From: Desulfobacteraceae bacterium
Lineage (GTDB): Bacteria > Desulfobacterota > Desulfobacteria > Desulfobacterales > Desulfosarcinaceae
Assembly (NCBI GenBank): GCA_024230435.1
Contig: JAAERL010000215.1
Coordinates: 1 to 34,552, forward strand
DNA: 34,552 bases
Direction of reading: 5' to 3'
Positions 15,860 through 23,822 of this stretch are shown here, piece after piece. A program made the translations under genes and the position numbers. Position 1 is the first letter of the stretch. The number at the start of each line of letters is the position of its first letter. The notes beneath the pieces were generated by a model that saw nothing but the letters and a program-made list of their open reading frames with translations, ran no database searches and was not told the DNA's origin.

Positions 15860-15942
15860 TCCGGCAATTACCGCTGCCATCTCCTGATCGCTATTTTTCC
15901 ATGATCCCATAACCCGGAAAGTTTTGCCGCTGTATCAGTGGC

Positions 15943-17250
15943 TTAAAAAGAAACATCCATTCCAAGGGCCGCCGTCCAGGTGTTATTTTCGGTTTCCACG
16001 CTGCCTATAGCCGTTTGAATTGTTTCGTCTTGCCAAATAGTCCAGCCAATGCCAAAATTAAATTTGGAACCTGTGAATACTTCATAAGCAAACCCGGCAG
16101 ACAAGTTCCAGTTGTCCGAGTAAAGTGTCTCAAAAGCCCCTAAATTTGCTTCGTAGTAGGCATTAATATCTTTCCACTTGAACTTGGTAAAAACAAAACC
16201 GCCGCTTAACAACAGCTTTTTGGTATGCTGATAAGCTATAGCGGCGCCGGCGCTCCAGGCGTCTCCGGCCATATCGGAAATATCTTCACCCGAATCATTT
16301 TCACCCCAATTAGCCCGTTTTTGAAACCACCAGTTAAAATTTACTTCAGCAGTAATTTCAGGAGTAATTTTATAAGCGGCTCCAATGCCCGCCATGGCCG
16401 GAAAATCCCTTGGGCTGCGTGCGCCGTTGTCAAACAGTCCAATAGCTTCACTCAGATTATCGTCATCAGCCAGATCAGCTTTAAGATCTATGCCCACCTT
16501 GGTTTCGTAGTGAAAAGCAATATTGAGCTTTTCCACCGGTTTTACTTGCACCCCGAAAACACCGCCAAAACCACTGCCTTTTTGTTCTACATTCACCTTC
16601 AAATCCGTATTTGGCTGCCCCGATGTTCCCCCGGCAAGGGTAAGTTCTCCTTCACACTCATTTTTTACATCGATATGGCGGACAGCCAGGGCTAATGAGA
16701 AATATTTGTTTAATCGATATGCGGCGCCTATGGTTTTTGTAAGATACAGGCTTGCAGCCCGAAGTTTTTCATTGGCAAGTGCTGTGTAAACCCCCATGTA
16801 CGGACCGCCGGGGCCGATGAGACCGGCTCCTATCAAGCCGGTTGTGTAAGAACCGTTGGGATAATCAGCCACAGCCCCTCCGCCGGGAATGTATATCCCC
16901 GCGAAAACAGACCAGTCGTCACGATTAAATGATGTGTAAAGATTTGGCAGAAACAAGTCGGGAACGTCCTGGGAATAATCCATTGTACCACTTCCCAATG
17001 GATCATCAAATTGATGCCGGGGCTGCCTGAAAAGAGTTTGATTGGAAAAATTGATGTGAAAACCGGTTTCGAGATCTACGAGGCCCGCCGGATTATAAAC
17101 CACGATATCGGCTGCATCCGTGGCCGCATTCCGGTTTGAAGTTCGCATCCACTCCGCACTCATGTTCGTCAGGTTGTCAATATTTGCAAAACCGTTTGTG
17201 ATCCCTGTCATCCACAGCATTGCTTGCATCAACCACATAATTTTTTTCAT
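15943..17250 (-). CDS. OmpP1/FadL/TodX-type outer-membrane channel
   Basis: A 435-residue outer-membrane beta-barrel of the FadL family, which carries long-chain fatty acids or other hydrophobic compounds inward. A signal peptide covers about residues 1-22 (MKKIMWLMQAMLWMTGITNGFA). The family N-terminus follows: NIDNLTNMSAEWMRTSNRNAATDAADIVVYNPAGL, the hatch-domain start. The rest alternates amphipathic strands with Gly/Asn/Asp-rich loops and ends with the aromatic strand WTAALGMDVSF. GGAGG precedes the ATG at optimal distance. The substrate cannot be inferred. It is a single gene; the foldback element lies about 95 bases beyond its stop. Confidence 0.92.
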   Translation of the reverse strand: MKKIMWLMQAMLWMTGITNGFANIDNLTNMSAEWMRTSNRNAATDAADIVVYNPAGLVDLETGFHINFSNQTLFRQPRHQFDDPLGSGTMDYSQDVPDLFLPNLYTSFNRDDWSVFAGIYIPGGGAVADYPNGSYTTGLIGAGLIGPGGPYMGVYTALANEKLRAASLYLTKTIGAAYRLNKYFSLALAVRHIDVKNECEGELTLAGGTSGQPNTDLKVNVEQKGSGFGGVFGVQVKPVEKLNIAFHYETKVGIDLKADLADDDNLSEAIGLFDNGARSPRDFPAMAGIGAAYKITPEITAEVNFNWWFQKRANWGENDSGEDISDMAGDAWSAGAAIAYQHTKKLLLSGGFVFTKFKWKDINAYYEANLGAFETLYSDNWNLSAGFAYEVFTGSKFNFGIGWTIWQDETIQTAIGSVETENNTWTAALGMDVSF

Positions 17251-17394
17251 TTCAAACCTCCATTATAACAAAGCCAGTACGCGTCAATCAAAAGCGTCAA
17301 TCAAAAGGTTGCGCGGTTTTTTTTCGTCTTTGAAGATCAAAATGACCGAAGTTATAACCAGGCCACAAATCCAGAATTAAATGGTTATTTTTTT

Positions 17395-17647
17395 ATGGAG
17401 CAAATAAAAGAAGTTGGGGCTGAATTGATCCTGATAATGCAAAATTTAGGTACAATTTTGCTGATATTTCGAATATAATTTATACAATTTCAGGCTTGTC
17501 CCTGACGCTTCGAATGCTGTTTTTCATTTTTTAAAAAATCGTGCGGCAGAATCAAGTCGAATTAATAGCTTTATTGAAATTGCGCTTGCGCGTCAACACT
17601 ATTCTCAGGTAAAGAATTATGAGTATGGACAATTTGCAAAATCCTAA
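17395..17647 (+). pseudogene. decayed TPR-like gene fragment
   Basis: The gap between the porin and rhodanese genes holds a broken coding relic. From ATG 17395 one frame gives MEQIKEVGAEL. A second frame gives PDNAKFRYNFADIS, which after the leucine rebuilds the TPR-like motif LNPDNAKFRYNFA. A third frame gives YNFRLVPDASNAVFHFLKNR and continues through INSFIEIALARQHYSQVKNY to a TAA at 17645-17647. At least two frameshifts separate these pieces. A 13-bp tandem duplication GCGTCAATCAAAA lies upstream at about 17280-17306. It cannot give a complete product. Confidence 0.5.
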
Positions 17648-17758
17648 ATTGCGCCTCCCGTTATCAATTGTACTTTCCAACGTTCTATCTTTGTACAATT
17701 TGTTTATAACCTGGCTATTAATTTTTTCGGCGGCCCTTATACTAAAAGGAAATTTAAA

Positions 17759-18511
17759 ATGAGAAAAAAATCTTTTGGCGTGGCGGTTTTGTCTTTTTTG
17801 TTTTCTCTTGTTTTTATTTTAAGCGCAATAGCTGATGGAAAAGTTGTAAACATCCCGATTACGGCTAATCAGGCTTTTGACGCCGTAGTCAACCAAGTTG
17901 ACCCGAATACGGGCGAAAATGCCCGTGCAGCTCTGATCGATGTTCGTACAAGTGCCGAGTATTATTGGGCCGGGGCCTGCGGTAAGGTTGAAAGCATTTT
18001 AACCGCTTCGGGCAATAAATTTTACCCTTACAACGGCAAGGTCATAATGAAGCCGGATTCTAATATAAATTTCAAAATTAATTCAGCAGGCGGTTTTGAA
18101 GATATAACATTGTGTATGAATGATATCGAAAAAATCGTAACCACAGATATTTCTATTCACATCCCGACACATATCTGGAATGAAGAAATATCCAGTATTT
18201 TCGCTAATCCAGATTTTTCCGTAAAAATAGAATCTCTGAGCGATGATTATGACGTATTGATTTTAATGTGCCGCAGTGGTTTTCGTTCTGATGCCCGTGG
18301 TTTTAATACATCTTTGTTTGACGCTATTTATGAAATCGATGATCCGGGCGGCAAAAACGGTTACGGAGGTTTTCAGGGCAGCTCTTACACTGACGCCTAT
18401 AATGGATACCGTGGCTATCCGGGGCGTATCACGTCAATGCAGGTTACCGAATCCGTTTCCTGGACTGATGCCGGATTGCCGATTCATATCGGCTGGTCCC
18501 CTTCTAAATAG
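17759..18511 (+). CDS. exported rhodanese-domain protein
   Basis: A 250-residue protein with a signal peptide (residues 1-25, ending FILSAIA before DGKVV), so it should act in the periplasm. The mature part is a rhodanese domain: ALIDVRTSAEYYWAG near 58-72 and the active-site loop LMCRSGFRSDAR with the catalytic Cys171. An unusually long insertion of roughly 80 residues lies between these halves. The Gly/Tyr-rich tail ends in a conserved-looking VSWTDAGLPIHIGW. Sulfur transfer or persulfide handling is likely. AAAGGA precedes the ATG by about 8 bases. The TAG stop lies within the AAATAG start of foldback element 2, copy B, so the last residues may be element-derived. Confidence 0.87.
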   Translation: MRKKSFGVAVLSFLFSLVFILSAIADGKVVNIPITANQAFDAVVNQVDPNTGENARAALIDVRTSAEYYWAGACGKVESILTASGNKFYPYNGKVIMKPDSNINFKINSAGGFEDITLCMNDIEKIVTTDISIHIPTHIWNEEISSIFANPDFSVKIESLSDDYDVLILMCRSGFRSDARGFNTSLFDAIYEIDDPGGKNGYGGFQGSSYTDAYNGYRGYPGRITSMQVTESVSWTDAGLPIHIGWSPSK

Positions 18512-18653
18512 AAAATTTAGCGAAAAAGTGCGAGGGCGAGGCTAAAATGTCTCAAATTTGAGATGAATAGCCGGTCTATTTGTCGAAAATTTGCGTCATT
18601 TTGGACCGTTCTCGCGCTTTTGCAGTCGATTTAATAATTCCCAAACAGGCTCT
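18506..18653. repeat. foldback element family 2, copy B (long form)
   Basis: Shares AAATAGAAAATTTAGCG at its left and CGATTTAATAATT(C/G)CCAAACAGGCTCTA at its right with the short copy at 2538-2601. It adds an internal foldback: AAAAGTGCGAG pairs with CTCGCGCTTTT, and TCTCAAATTTGAGA forms a palindrome. The 14 outermost bases of the left arm are missing. It bridges two convergent genes and overlaps both stop codons (18509-18511 plus strand, 18652-18654 minus strand). Confidence 0.75.
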
Positions 18654-19614
18654 ATGGGTCAATTTTCTGACCGGCCGAAGTAATATAGATTGAGTGTTTG
18701 CTCGATTTAACGGCTGTTTTTTGTTTTTTCCGGTGCTGGCTTATAAAAATACCTAACAAGATGATGGCAGCGGCTGAATATTGATGGATGTTGAATTTCT
18801 CGCCCAGAAAAATACGGGCGAAAATAACACTGAATACCGGAATCAGGTTGATAAAAACAGCGGCATGACTGGCCGGAACCTTACTGACACCATAATTATA
18901 AAACCCGTATGCGCCGATAGTGATAAAAGCGCCGAGATAGAGTATTGCCCATAAAAATTCGAATTTGAAATGAAAGCTGATATCGATACCCGGAAGACAT
19001 AACAGCGGAAGATAGAAAACAAAGCCAATCATGGCCTGGACAGCAGTGATCATAAATGGCGGGTAGCCTAAATTGCCGGTCAGCCGCTTTGCGCAAATAA
19101 TATAACCTGTAGCGCAAACCATGGCCAGAAATTCCAAAAAATTACCTAATATGGGATTTGGCGCCGCAGGTTCGGGTTTACCGGCCAGACTCAGCCAGAT
19201 TGCACCTGCCACAGCCATAAAAAAGCCAATGACCATGGGTGTTGAAATGCGTTCTTTTAAAAAAATATACGAGCCAAGGGCTACCATCAGCGGTAGCATG
19301 GCGGTAATCATACCGGCCTGGGAAGCCGTGGTGCGCTCCAGGGCGGCTACCTCCATTAAAAAGTAAAGGCAGGGCTCGCAAAATCCCATAAAAAGTATGA
19401 GACTCCAGGAGCCGGATCTAATCTTCCAGGTATGCCGATAGCGGTAAAAGACCGGCAGAAAAATAACCGTGGCCACCATCATCCGGCCGAAAATTACCAT
19501 ATAAGGATGATATTTGCCTATTGCAGCCTTTAGAACCACAAAACTTGTGGCCCATAGCATCGCCCCAAGAATTAAAGCAGCCATGCTACTCCATTTAGAA
19601 TCTGAAGCACTCAA
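18652..19614 (-). CDS. EamA/DMT-family inner-membrane transporter
   Basis: A 320-residue protein of the drug/metabolite transporter superfamily with about ten hydrophobic helices in two EamA repeats. The first repeat begins AALILGAMLWATSFVVLKAA and includes the ERTTASQAGMITAMLPLMVAL loop. The second begins FLEFLAMVCATGYIICAKRL and includes VPASHAAVFINLIPVFSVIFARIFLGE. The short cytoplasmic tail is basic (SQHRKKQKTAVKSSKHS). The substrate is not deducible; exporters of amino acids or metabolites are common in the family. The TAG stop lies in the GGCTCTA arm of foldback element 2. No operon partner is evident. Confidence 0.92.
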   Translation of the reverse strand: MSASDSKWSSMAALILGAMLWATSFVVLKAAIGKYHPYMVIFGRMMVATVIFLPVFYRYRHTWKIRSGSWSLILFMGFCEPCLYFLMEVAALERTTASQAGMITAMLPLMVALGSYIFLKERISTPMVIGFFMAVAGAIWLSLAGKPEPAAPNPILGNFLEFLAMVCATGYIICAKRLTGNLGYPPFMITAVQAMIGFVFYLPLLCLPGIDISFHFKFEFLWAILYLGAFITIGAYGFYNYGVSKVPASHAAVFINLIPVFSVIFARIFLGEKFNIHQYSAAAIILLGIFISQHRKKQKTAVKSSKHSIYITSAGQKIDP

Positions 19615-19749
19615 TTGTTTTTGTTCTCCTATTACAACTTCGCTATCAGCAAACGGTTCATCAATGATGTTCAGAGTCGTTGAAGATTCTTTGCAAATAT
19701 CGAATGCGCACTTTGTGTGGTGTAAGGGCCGTGGTGTAGCATCTGGCGA

Positions 19750-20328
19750 TCAATCTTTGAAAATCACATCGTCAATATCTGCCGTTTGATTGCAATACCT
19801 GGCCAGTACAAAAAAGTAGTCCGACAATCGATTGAGATAAATCTGAACAGGTGTCAGCATATCTAAACTTTCGGTGCAATCCGAACCTGAGCAAGTTTGC
19901 GCCAAAGCAATGGTGTGCCGCTCTGCCCTGCGGCATACGGTGCGGGCGGCATGGGCCCAGGCTGCCGAGAAATGGCCTCCGGGCAGGATAAAGGATTGCA
20001 GCTCGGGCAACTTTTCCTGCAACTGGTCGATATATTCCTCAATCCGTTTCTCGAAACTGCCGGTTATGGGAGTAAGCTTTCTTGCAGCGGATGATCCCGG
20101 TGTAACTGCCAGCCATGCTCCTATTTGGAATAAATCCGACTGGATTATTTGCAATTGTTTTCGAATATCCGCCAATGAAGGCGGCAATGCAGCTATCAAG
20201 AGTCCTATAAACGCATTTAGTTCGTCTACATCGCCATAAGCCTCAATGCGCAGGTCATTTTTGAATACACGCTCTCCACTGAGTAAACTTGATTTTCCCT
20301 TATCGCCTGTTCTGGTATAAATTTTCAT
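19750..20328 (-). CDS. PduO-type cob(I)alamin adenosyltransferase
   Basis: Transfers the adenosyl group of ATP to cob(I)alamin, giving coenzyme B12. The N-terminus MKIYTRTGDKGKSSLLSGERV is the ATP-binding signature of the PduO group. DLRIEAYGDVDELNAFIGLL and the C-terminal FILPGGHFSAAWAHAARTVCRRAER supply the trimer-interface active site. The frame can be extended 17 codons to 20379, but families start at MKIYTRTGD, so ATG 20328 is chosen; the ribosome binding site (AAGAAAG) is weak. At about 192 residues the length is normal. No other cobalamin gene lies nearby. Confidence 0.92.
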   Translation of the reverse strand: MKIYTRTGDKGKSSLLSGERVFKNDLRIEAYGDVDELNAFIGLLIAALPPSLADIRKQLQIIQSDLFQIGAWLAVTPGSSAARKLTPITGSFEKRIEEYIDQLQEKLPELQSFILPGGHFSAAWAHAARTVCRRAERHTIALAQTCSGSDCTESLDMLTPVQIYLNRLSDYFFVLARYCNQTADIDDVIFKD

Positions 20329-20379
20329 ATAAATATGACTTTCTTGCGGATAATTATCGTCAGCAGGATCAAATACCAA

Positions 20380-20902
20380 TATACACGATCGATATAGATG
20401 ATCGATTTCTAAGCAATTGTAAACCTTTTTTACAAAGCGGGGGCATGTAAACCTGGCACATAAAATTCTAATTTTATCTGCCCGGCAACATTTCCGGCAA
20501 CCACCCTAGTTTAAATTTTAGCCAGCCTTTGCCGGATCGATAAATCGTGATCCAATCTTCTATGAGGATATAAGTCAAGCCCTGTCCTTAGCGAAGGTGG
20601 GGAAGCAATCACTATCGAGTCACCAAAAAGGCAGTGCGATAATTGAAATACTGGTGGCTACCGGCAAGATTGTTGATGCCCAAGGAACCGGGTAGAACGC
20701 GAAGGCAAACCGTTCAAATTGTGCAAGACCGCATTTTTTTACATACGATTGGTCTGCTATTGCCCTGGTCTGGGATTGACACACAATAACCCTTTTGACA
20801 TATTTGCAATTAGAAATTTTATTAGGCAGCTGCCTTTTCACTATATCATCTTATCCAAAGCTAAAATCTGTTTTATTATCAGTTTACAGGAGGGAACCGA
20901 TT
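20380..20902 (+). promoter_or_regulatory. 523-bp leader with probable promoter for the barrel gene
   Basis: No gene is supported in this gap. TTGACA at 20795-20800, a 17-bp spacer and TTTATT at 20818-20823 form a plausible sigma-70 promoter pointing at the GTG start 20903. A small inverted repeat GGATC/GATCC flanks GATAAATC near 20533-20552. The rest shows nothing recognisable. Confidence 0.45.
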
Positions 20903-21829
20903 GTGAGACGATTTTCAATGGCAGTTTCTATGATGGTAATCGGTATGATCTTGGTAATGCCGGTTAAATCCGCAATTGGACAAACAGAACAAGAGGATAA
21001 TAATTCCTCTTTATCCTATTCGTTTTCGTATACACCGGTTTACCAGTTCGAAAGCGATCTGGACAACGGCGGCAGTTTTGATCTTCACCGCCACTATCTT
21101 AATTTGAGTATTACGCGTCAGATTAGCAAAAGTACAACAATTGGTTTGGGGTTCAAATACGAACTTGAAAAGTGGAATTTCAGCGATCTATCAAATATCC
21201 TTGGAGCAACTGTCTGGGATAACATTCACCGGCCTGGAATCAGTTTCCCGATTTCTTTATCATTTCCGAATTATTTGACTCTGAACCTGACACCGGCTTT
21301 TGAATGGTCTGGAGAATCTGATTTTGAACCCGGTAAAGGCTTTATTTCCGGTGGAACGCTATCGTTATCCGGCCCGTTAAACAAGGACTTCTATGTCGGA
21401 GTAGGATTTGGCTTGTTTGATCAAATAGAGGCGACCTCGTTTTTTCCTATAATTATTATAAAATGGCAAATAAACGACCGCCTCCTTCTCACCAACCCTT
21501 TCCGGGTCGGACCTGCTGGACCGGCTGGCATTGAGCTGGTTTATTTACCGGCAGATGAGTGGGAACTGGGCGTAGGAGGTTCCTACCGGACATACCGCTT
21601 CAGGTTAAACGAAGACAACTCAGTGGCAGAGGGTGTCGGGCAGAATAACTTTATATTCGCTTTTTTGCGCATAAGAAGAAAACTAAGCAAAGCCATGGCC
21701 CTGGATTTTAGCTGCGGCTCAATTTTCAATGGTCAATTGTCCCTTGAAAATAGAAACGGCGACAAGCTCGCATCTGATGATTACGATGCCGCTCCGATTG
21801 TGGCTTTGACGTTTTCAGGCGAGTTCTAA
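20903..21829 (+). CDS. putative outer-membrane beta-barrel protein (DUF6268-like)
   Basis: A 308-residue product if started at GTG 20903, which follows a strong ACAGGAGGGA ribosome binding site and opens directly into a signal peptide (MRRFSMAVSMMVIGMILVMP VKSAIG before QTEQEDN). An upstream in-frame ATG at 20795 coincides with the likely promoter and would bury the signal peptide, so it is rejected. The mature protein alternates strands and turns: SLSYSFSYTPVYQF, LHRHYLNLSITRQISKSTTIGLGFKYEL, and so on to a terminal VALTFSGEF ending in Phe, as expected for BAM-inserted barrels. The function is unknown. The TAA stop abuts a foldback-element end. Confidence 0.75.
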   Translation: MRRFSMAVSMMVIGMILVMPVKSAIGQTEQEDNNSSLSYSFSYTPVYQFESDLDNGGSFDLHRHYLNLSITRQISKSTTIGLGFKYELEKWNFSDLSNILGATVWDNIHRPGISFPISLSFPNYLTLNLTPAFEWSGESDFEPGKGFISGGTLSLSGPLNKDFYVGVGFGLFDQIEATSFFPIIIIKWQINDRLLLTNPFRVGPAGPAGIELVYLPADEWELGVGGSYRTYRFRLNEDNSVAEGVGQNNFIFAFLRIRRKLSKAMALDFSCGSIFNGQLSLENRNGDKLASDDYDAAPIVALTFSGEF

Positions 21830-21854
21830 GGCGATTGGCGAAAAAAAATTTACC
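21830..21854 (+). repeat. single end of foldback element family 1
   Basis: GGCGATTGGCG followed by AAAAAAAATTTACC matches the first 25 bases of copy 2 at about 22 positions. It begins exactly after the TAA stop of the barrel gene. The rest of the element is absent, so this is a remnant. Confidence 0.6.
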
Positions 21855-21932
21855 CCCTCAGGGACTTGGTTATAAAATCGAATTAACATCACTCCGGAAT
21901 TCAGATGAAAGGAAAGGAAAGGAAAGAATGGA

Positions 21933-23012
21933 ATGCGTTTATTTCTGTTGATAGACATTGGAGCGGGCACAATGGATATTCTTTGTTACGATGCTGATAG
22001 CCGAGAACATTATAAAGCGGTGGTTGTCTCTCCGGTACGCCAAATCGGAAGGTATATTGCGGAAAAAACCACTGGCCCGCTGGCTGTGTGGGGCACTGAA
22101 ATGGGCGGAGGCACGGTTACCGGAGCCCTCAAAGCCCGTGCTGAAAAATCCGAAGTGGTTATTACTAAGTCTGCGGCGGCTACATTACACCATGATATGG
22201 ACCGGGTTTGCCAGTGGGGGCTCAAAATTGTGGATGAGAACCAATTTGATTCTTACAAATCGAATCCCGAATTCACGGTTGTTAAATTGGCAGATGTTCA
22301 AACCGATAGCATTGGGCATGCTATAGCGGCAATGGGATTGCCGATGCAGTTTGAGGTGGTTGCTCTGTGCGCCCAGGATCATGGTGTTGCTCCTAAAGGC
22401 GTTTCGCATTTGGATTTCAGGCATAACCTGTTTCAAAAATACCTGTCAAAATCACCCAATCCGGCTGGCTTGTTATTTAATTCCAAAGAGATCCCGCAGC
22501 CCTTTAATCGCCTGGCGTCCATGGCCAAAGATGCCGGCAGTTTAAATGCAGGAGAAATATTTGTTATGGATAGCGGTATGGCTGCAATCCTTGGCGCTTG
22601 CCAGGATTTGCGGGTGAATCCCAAGCAGCCCGTTGCTGTTCTGGATATCGCCACATCGCATACCGTGGCGGCTATCATGCACGATGGTAAATTGGAGGGG
22701 GCCTTTGAATATCATACCCAGGATATCAGCATGGAGCGTTTGGAGACATTGCTGGCGGATCTGGCCGAAGGGCGTTTGCAGCATGACCGTATACTGGCTG
22801 AAGGCGGGCATGGGGCATTTGTACGCCGGAAAGTCGGCTTTAATAATGTAAGCCGCATTATCGCAACCGGCCCCAAACGCCGGTTGGCGGCCAACAGCCG
22901 GTTACCTGTTGAATGGGGAGCGCCCTGGGGCGATAACATGATGACCGGAACGGTGGGATTGCTCGAGGCCGTCCGGCAGTATAAGGGCATGGCCCCGATT
23001 CATTATTTATAA
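21933..23012 (+). CDS. DUF1786 protein (actin-like ATPase fold, role unknown)
   Basis: A 359-residue protein of the DUF1786 family, sometimes labelled putative pyruvate formate-lyase-activating protein, although it has no radical-SAM motif. The start MRLFLLIDIGAGTMDILCYD carries the first phosphate-binding loop of the ASKHA/actin-like fold. A second such strand is PVAVLDIATSHTVAAIMHDG near 234-253. Conserved glycine-rich blocks (WGTEMGGGTVTGAL, WGAPWGDNMMTGTVGLLEA) are present. Four GGAAA units upstream (21906-21926) provide the ribosome binding site. It has no signal peptide. It converges on the cyclodeaminase gene with a strong terminator between them, so a link with histidine use is not implied. 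Confidence 0.85.
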   Translation: MRLFLLIDIGAGTMDILCYDADSREHYKAVVVSPVRQIGRYIAEKTTGPLAVWGTEMGGGTVTGALKARAEKSEVVITKSAAATLHHDMDRVCQWGLKIVDENQFDSYKSNPEFTVVKLADVQTDSIGHAIAAMGLPMQFEVVALCAQDHGVAPKGVSHLDFRHNLFQKYLSKSPNPAGLLFNSKEIPQPFNRLASMAKDAGSLNAGEIFVMDSGMAAILGACQDLRVNPKQPVAVLDIATSHTVAAIMHDGKLEGAFEYHTQDISMERLETLLADLAEGRLQHDRILAEGGHGAFVRRKVGFNNVSRIIATGPKRRLAANSRLPVEWGAPWGDNMMTGTVGLLEAVRQYKGMAPIHYL

Positions 23013-23030
23013 ATTATTTGTCATGCGCGA

Positions 23031-23064
23031 AAAAATTCCCGGCAAAAAAATGCCGGGAATTTTT
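23031..23064. terminator. bidirectional intrinsic terminator
   Basis: A perfect 14-bp stem (AAAAATTCCCGGCA 23031-23044, TGCCGGGAATTTTT 23051-23064) around an A6 loop, with T-runs on both strands. It separates the convergent DUF1786 and cyclodeaminase genes and can serve both. Confidence 0.92.
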
Positions 23065-23111
23065 GTAGAAAACTTAGATTGTGTCCGTCCGAAAAATGGA
23101 TGGGCGCCGGG

Positions 23112-23729
23112 CTAAAGCGGCAAAGCGTTGAATATTGCTTGTTCTTTTTCAAGGGCGGATTTTTTCAACTGCTCTGTTTTTTCCTGCATTTGAGCCACTA
23201 AGGCCTGGTCTTTGATGCTGGTAAGATTGATGCGCACGTTCATCAAGGCGCCCAGCACACCTGCGCGGGCCATAAGCATGCCCACACCGGCGTCGGTTAC
23301 CATGTCCGGATTGCCTTCCCTGATTCCTTTAATTGCCAGATCCATGACTTCAAGGGCCAGCTCTGCCGTTTTCAGGGGAACCTGTGCGGCCAGTTTAAAG
23401 GCTGCTTGAATGGCGGCGCTTCGTTTTTGCTTGTCCTCGTCAGTCTCTTTGGGCAAGCGGAAGGCGGACAGCACTTCCCGGTAGCTGTCGGCGTCCCGGT
23501 CCACGGCTGTCATTAATTCTATTTTCAACCGATCAGCTTCCTGACAGATACTTTCCATCTGCGGCGCCACATGGGCAAATTTTTCTTTTTTCAAGGTCAA
23601 TTTGGCAACCATGGCAGTCAGGCTGGCAGCCATTGATCCGGCCAGGGCTGAAACGCTGCCGCCGCCGGGTACAGCTTTTTCCGATGCCGTTGAATCGGCA
23701 AATTCTTCCAAAGTCATTTCTTTTAACAT
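23112..23729 (-). CDS. fchA: formiminotetrahydrofolate cyclodeaminase
   Basis: Releases ammonia from 5-formimino-THF to give 5,10-methenyl-THF, the last step of the FTCD route of histidine breakdown. The all-helical FTCD_C family signature is at the N-terminus: MTLEEFADSTASEKAVPGGGSVSALAGSMAASLTAMVAKLT. The PEMVTDAGVGMLMARAGVLGALMNVRINL-type region near 140-170 here reads NPDMVTDAGVGMLMARAGVLG. At 205 residues it is a stand-alone enzyme, in contrast to the fused vertebrate FTCD. It is the last gene of the minus-strand hut arm, about 90 bases after hutI, with a miniature foldback hairpin in the gap. Confidence 0.94.
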   Translation of the reverse strand: MLKEMTLEEFADSTASEKAVPGGGSVSALAGSMAASLTAMVAKLTLKKEKFAHVAPQMESICQEADRLKIELMTAVDRDADSYREVLSAFRLPKETDEDKQKRSAAIQAAFKLAAQVPLKTAELALEVMDLAIKGIREGNPDMVTDAGVGMLMARAGVLGALMNVRINLTSIKDQALVAQMQEKTEQLKKSALEKEQAIFNALPL

Positions 23730-23800
23730 TACTACCTCGCTGTGTTATATAATGCGAATCATATATATATTATAATTTTATGCCGACTGAGCTGACAGTT

Positions 23801-23822
23801 AGGCGATTGGCGAAAATCGCCT
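23801..23822. repeat. miniature foldback hairpin with family-1 ends
   Basis: AGGCGATT (23801-23808) and AATCGCCT (23815-23822) are perfect complements around GGCGAA. TTA flanks both sides directly (23799-23801 and 23822-23824), as at the full copy 3. The right-hand TTA is the complement of the hutI stop codon TAA. It may be an internally deleted element now acting as a 3' hairpin. Confidence 0.65.

Noticed and set aside
15689-15910. 73-codon minus-strand frame over foldback copy 3
   Set aside because: Also a by-product of the element palindrome; no ribosome binding site.
20795-20902. Upstream extension of the barrel protein to an ATG at 20795
   Set aside because: That ATG overlaps the likely -35 region and would bury the signal peptide; GTG 20903 has a strong ribosome binding site.
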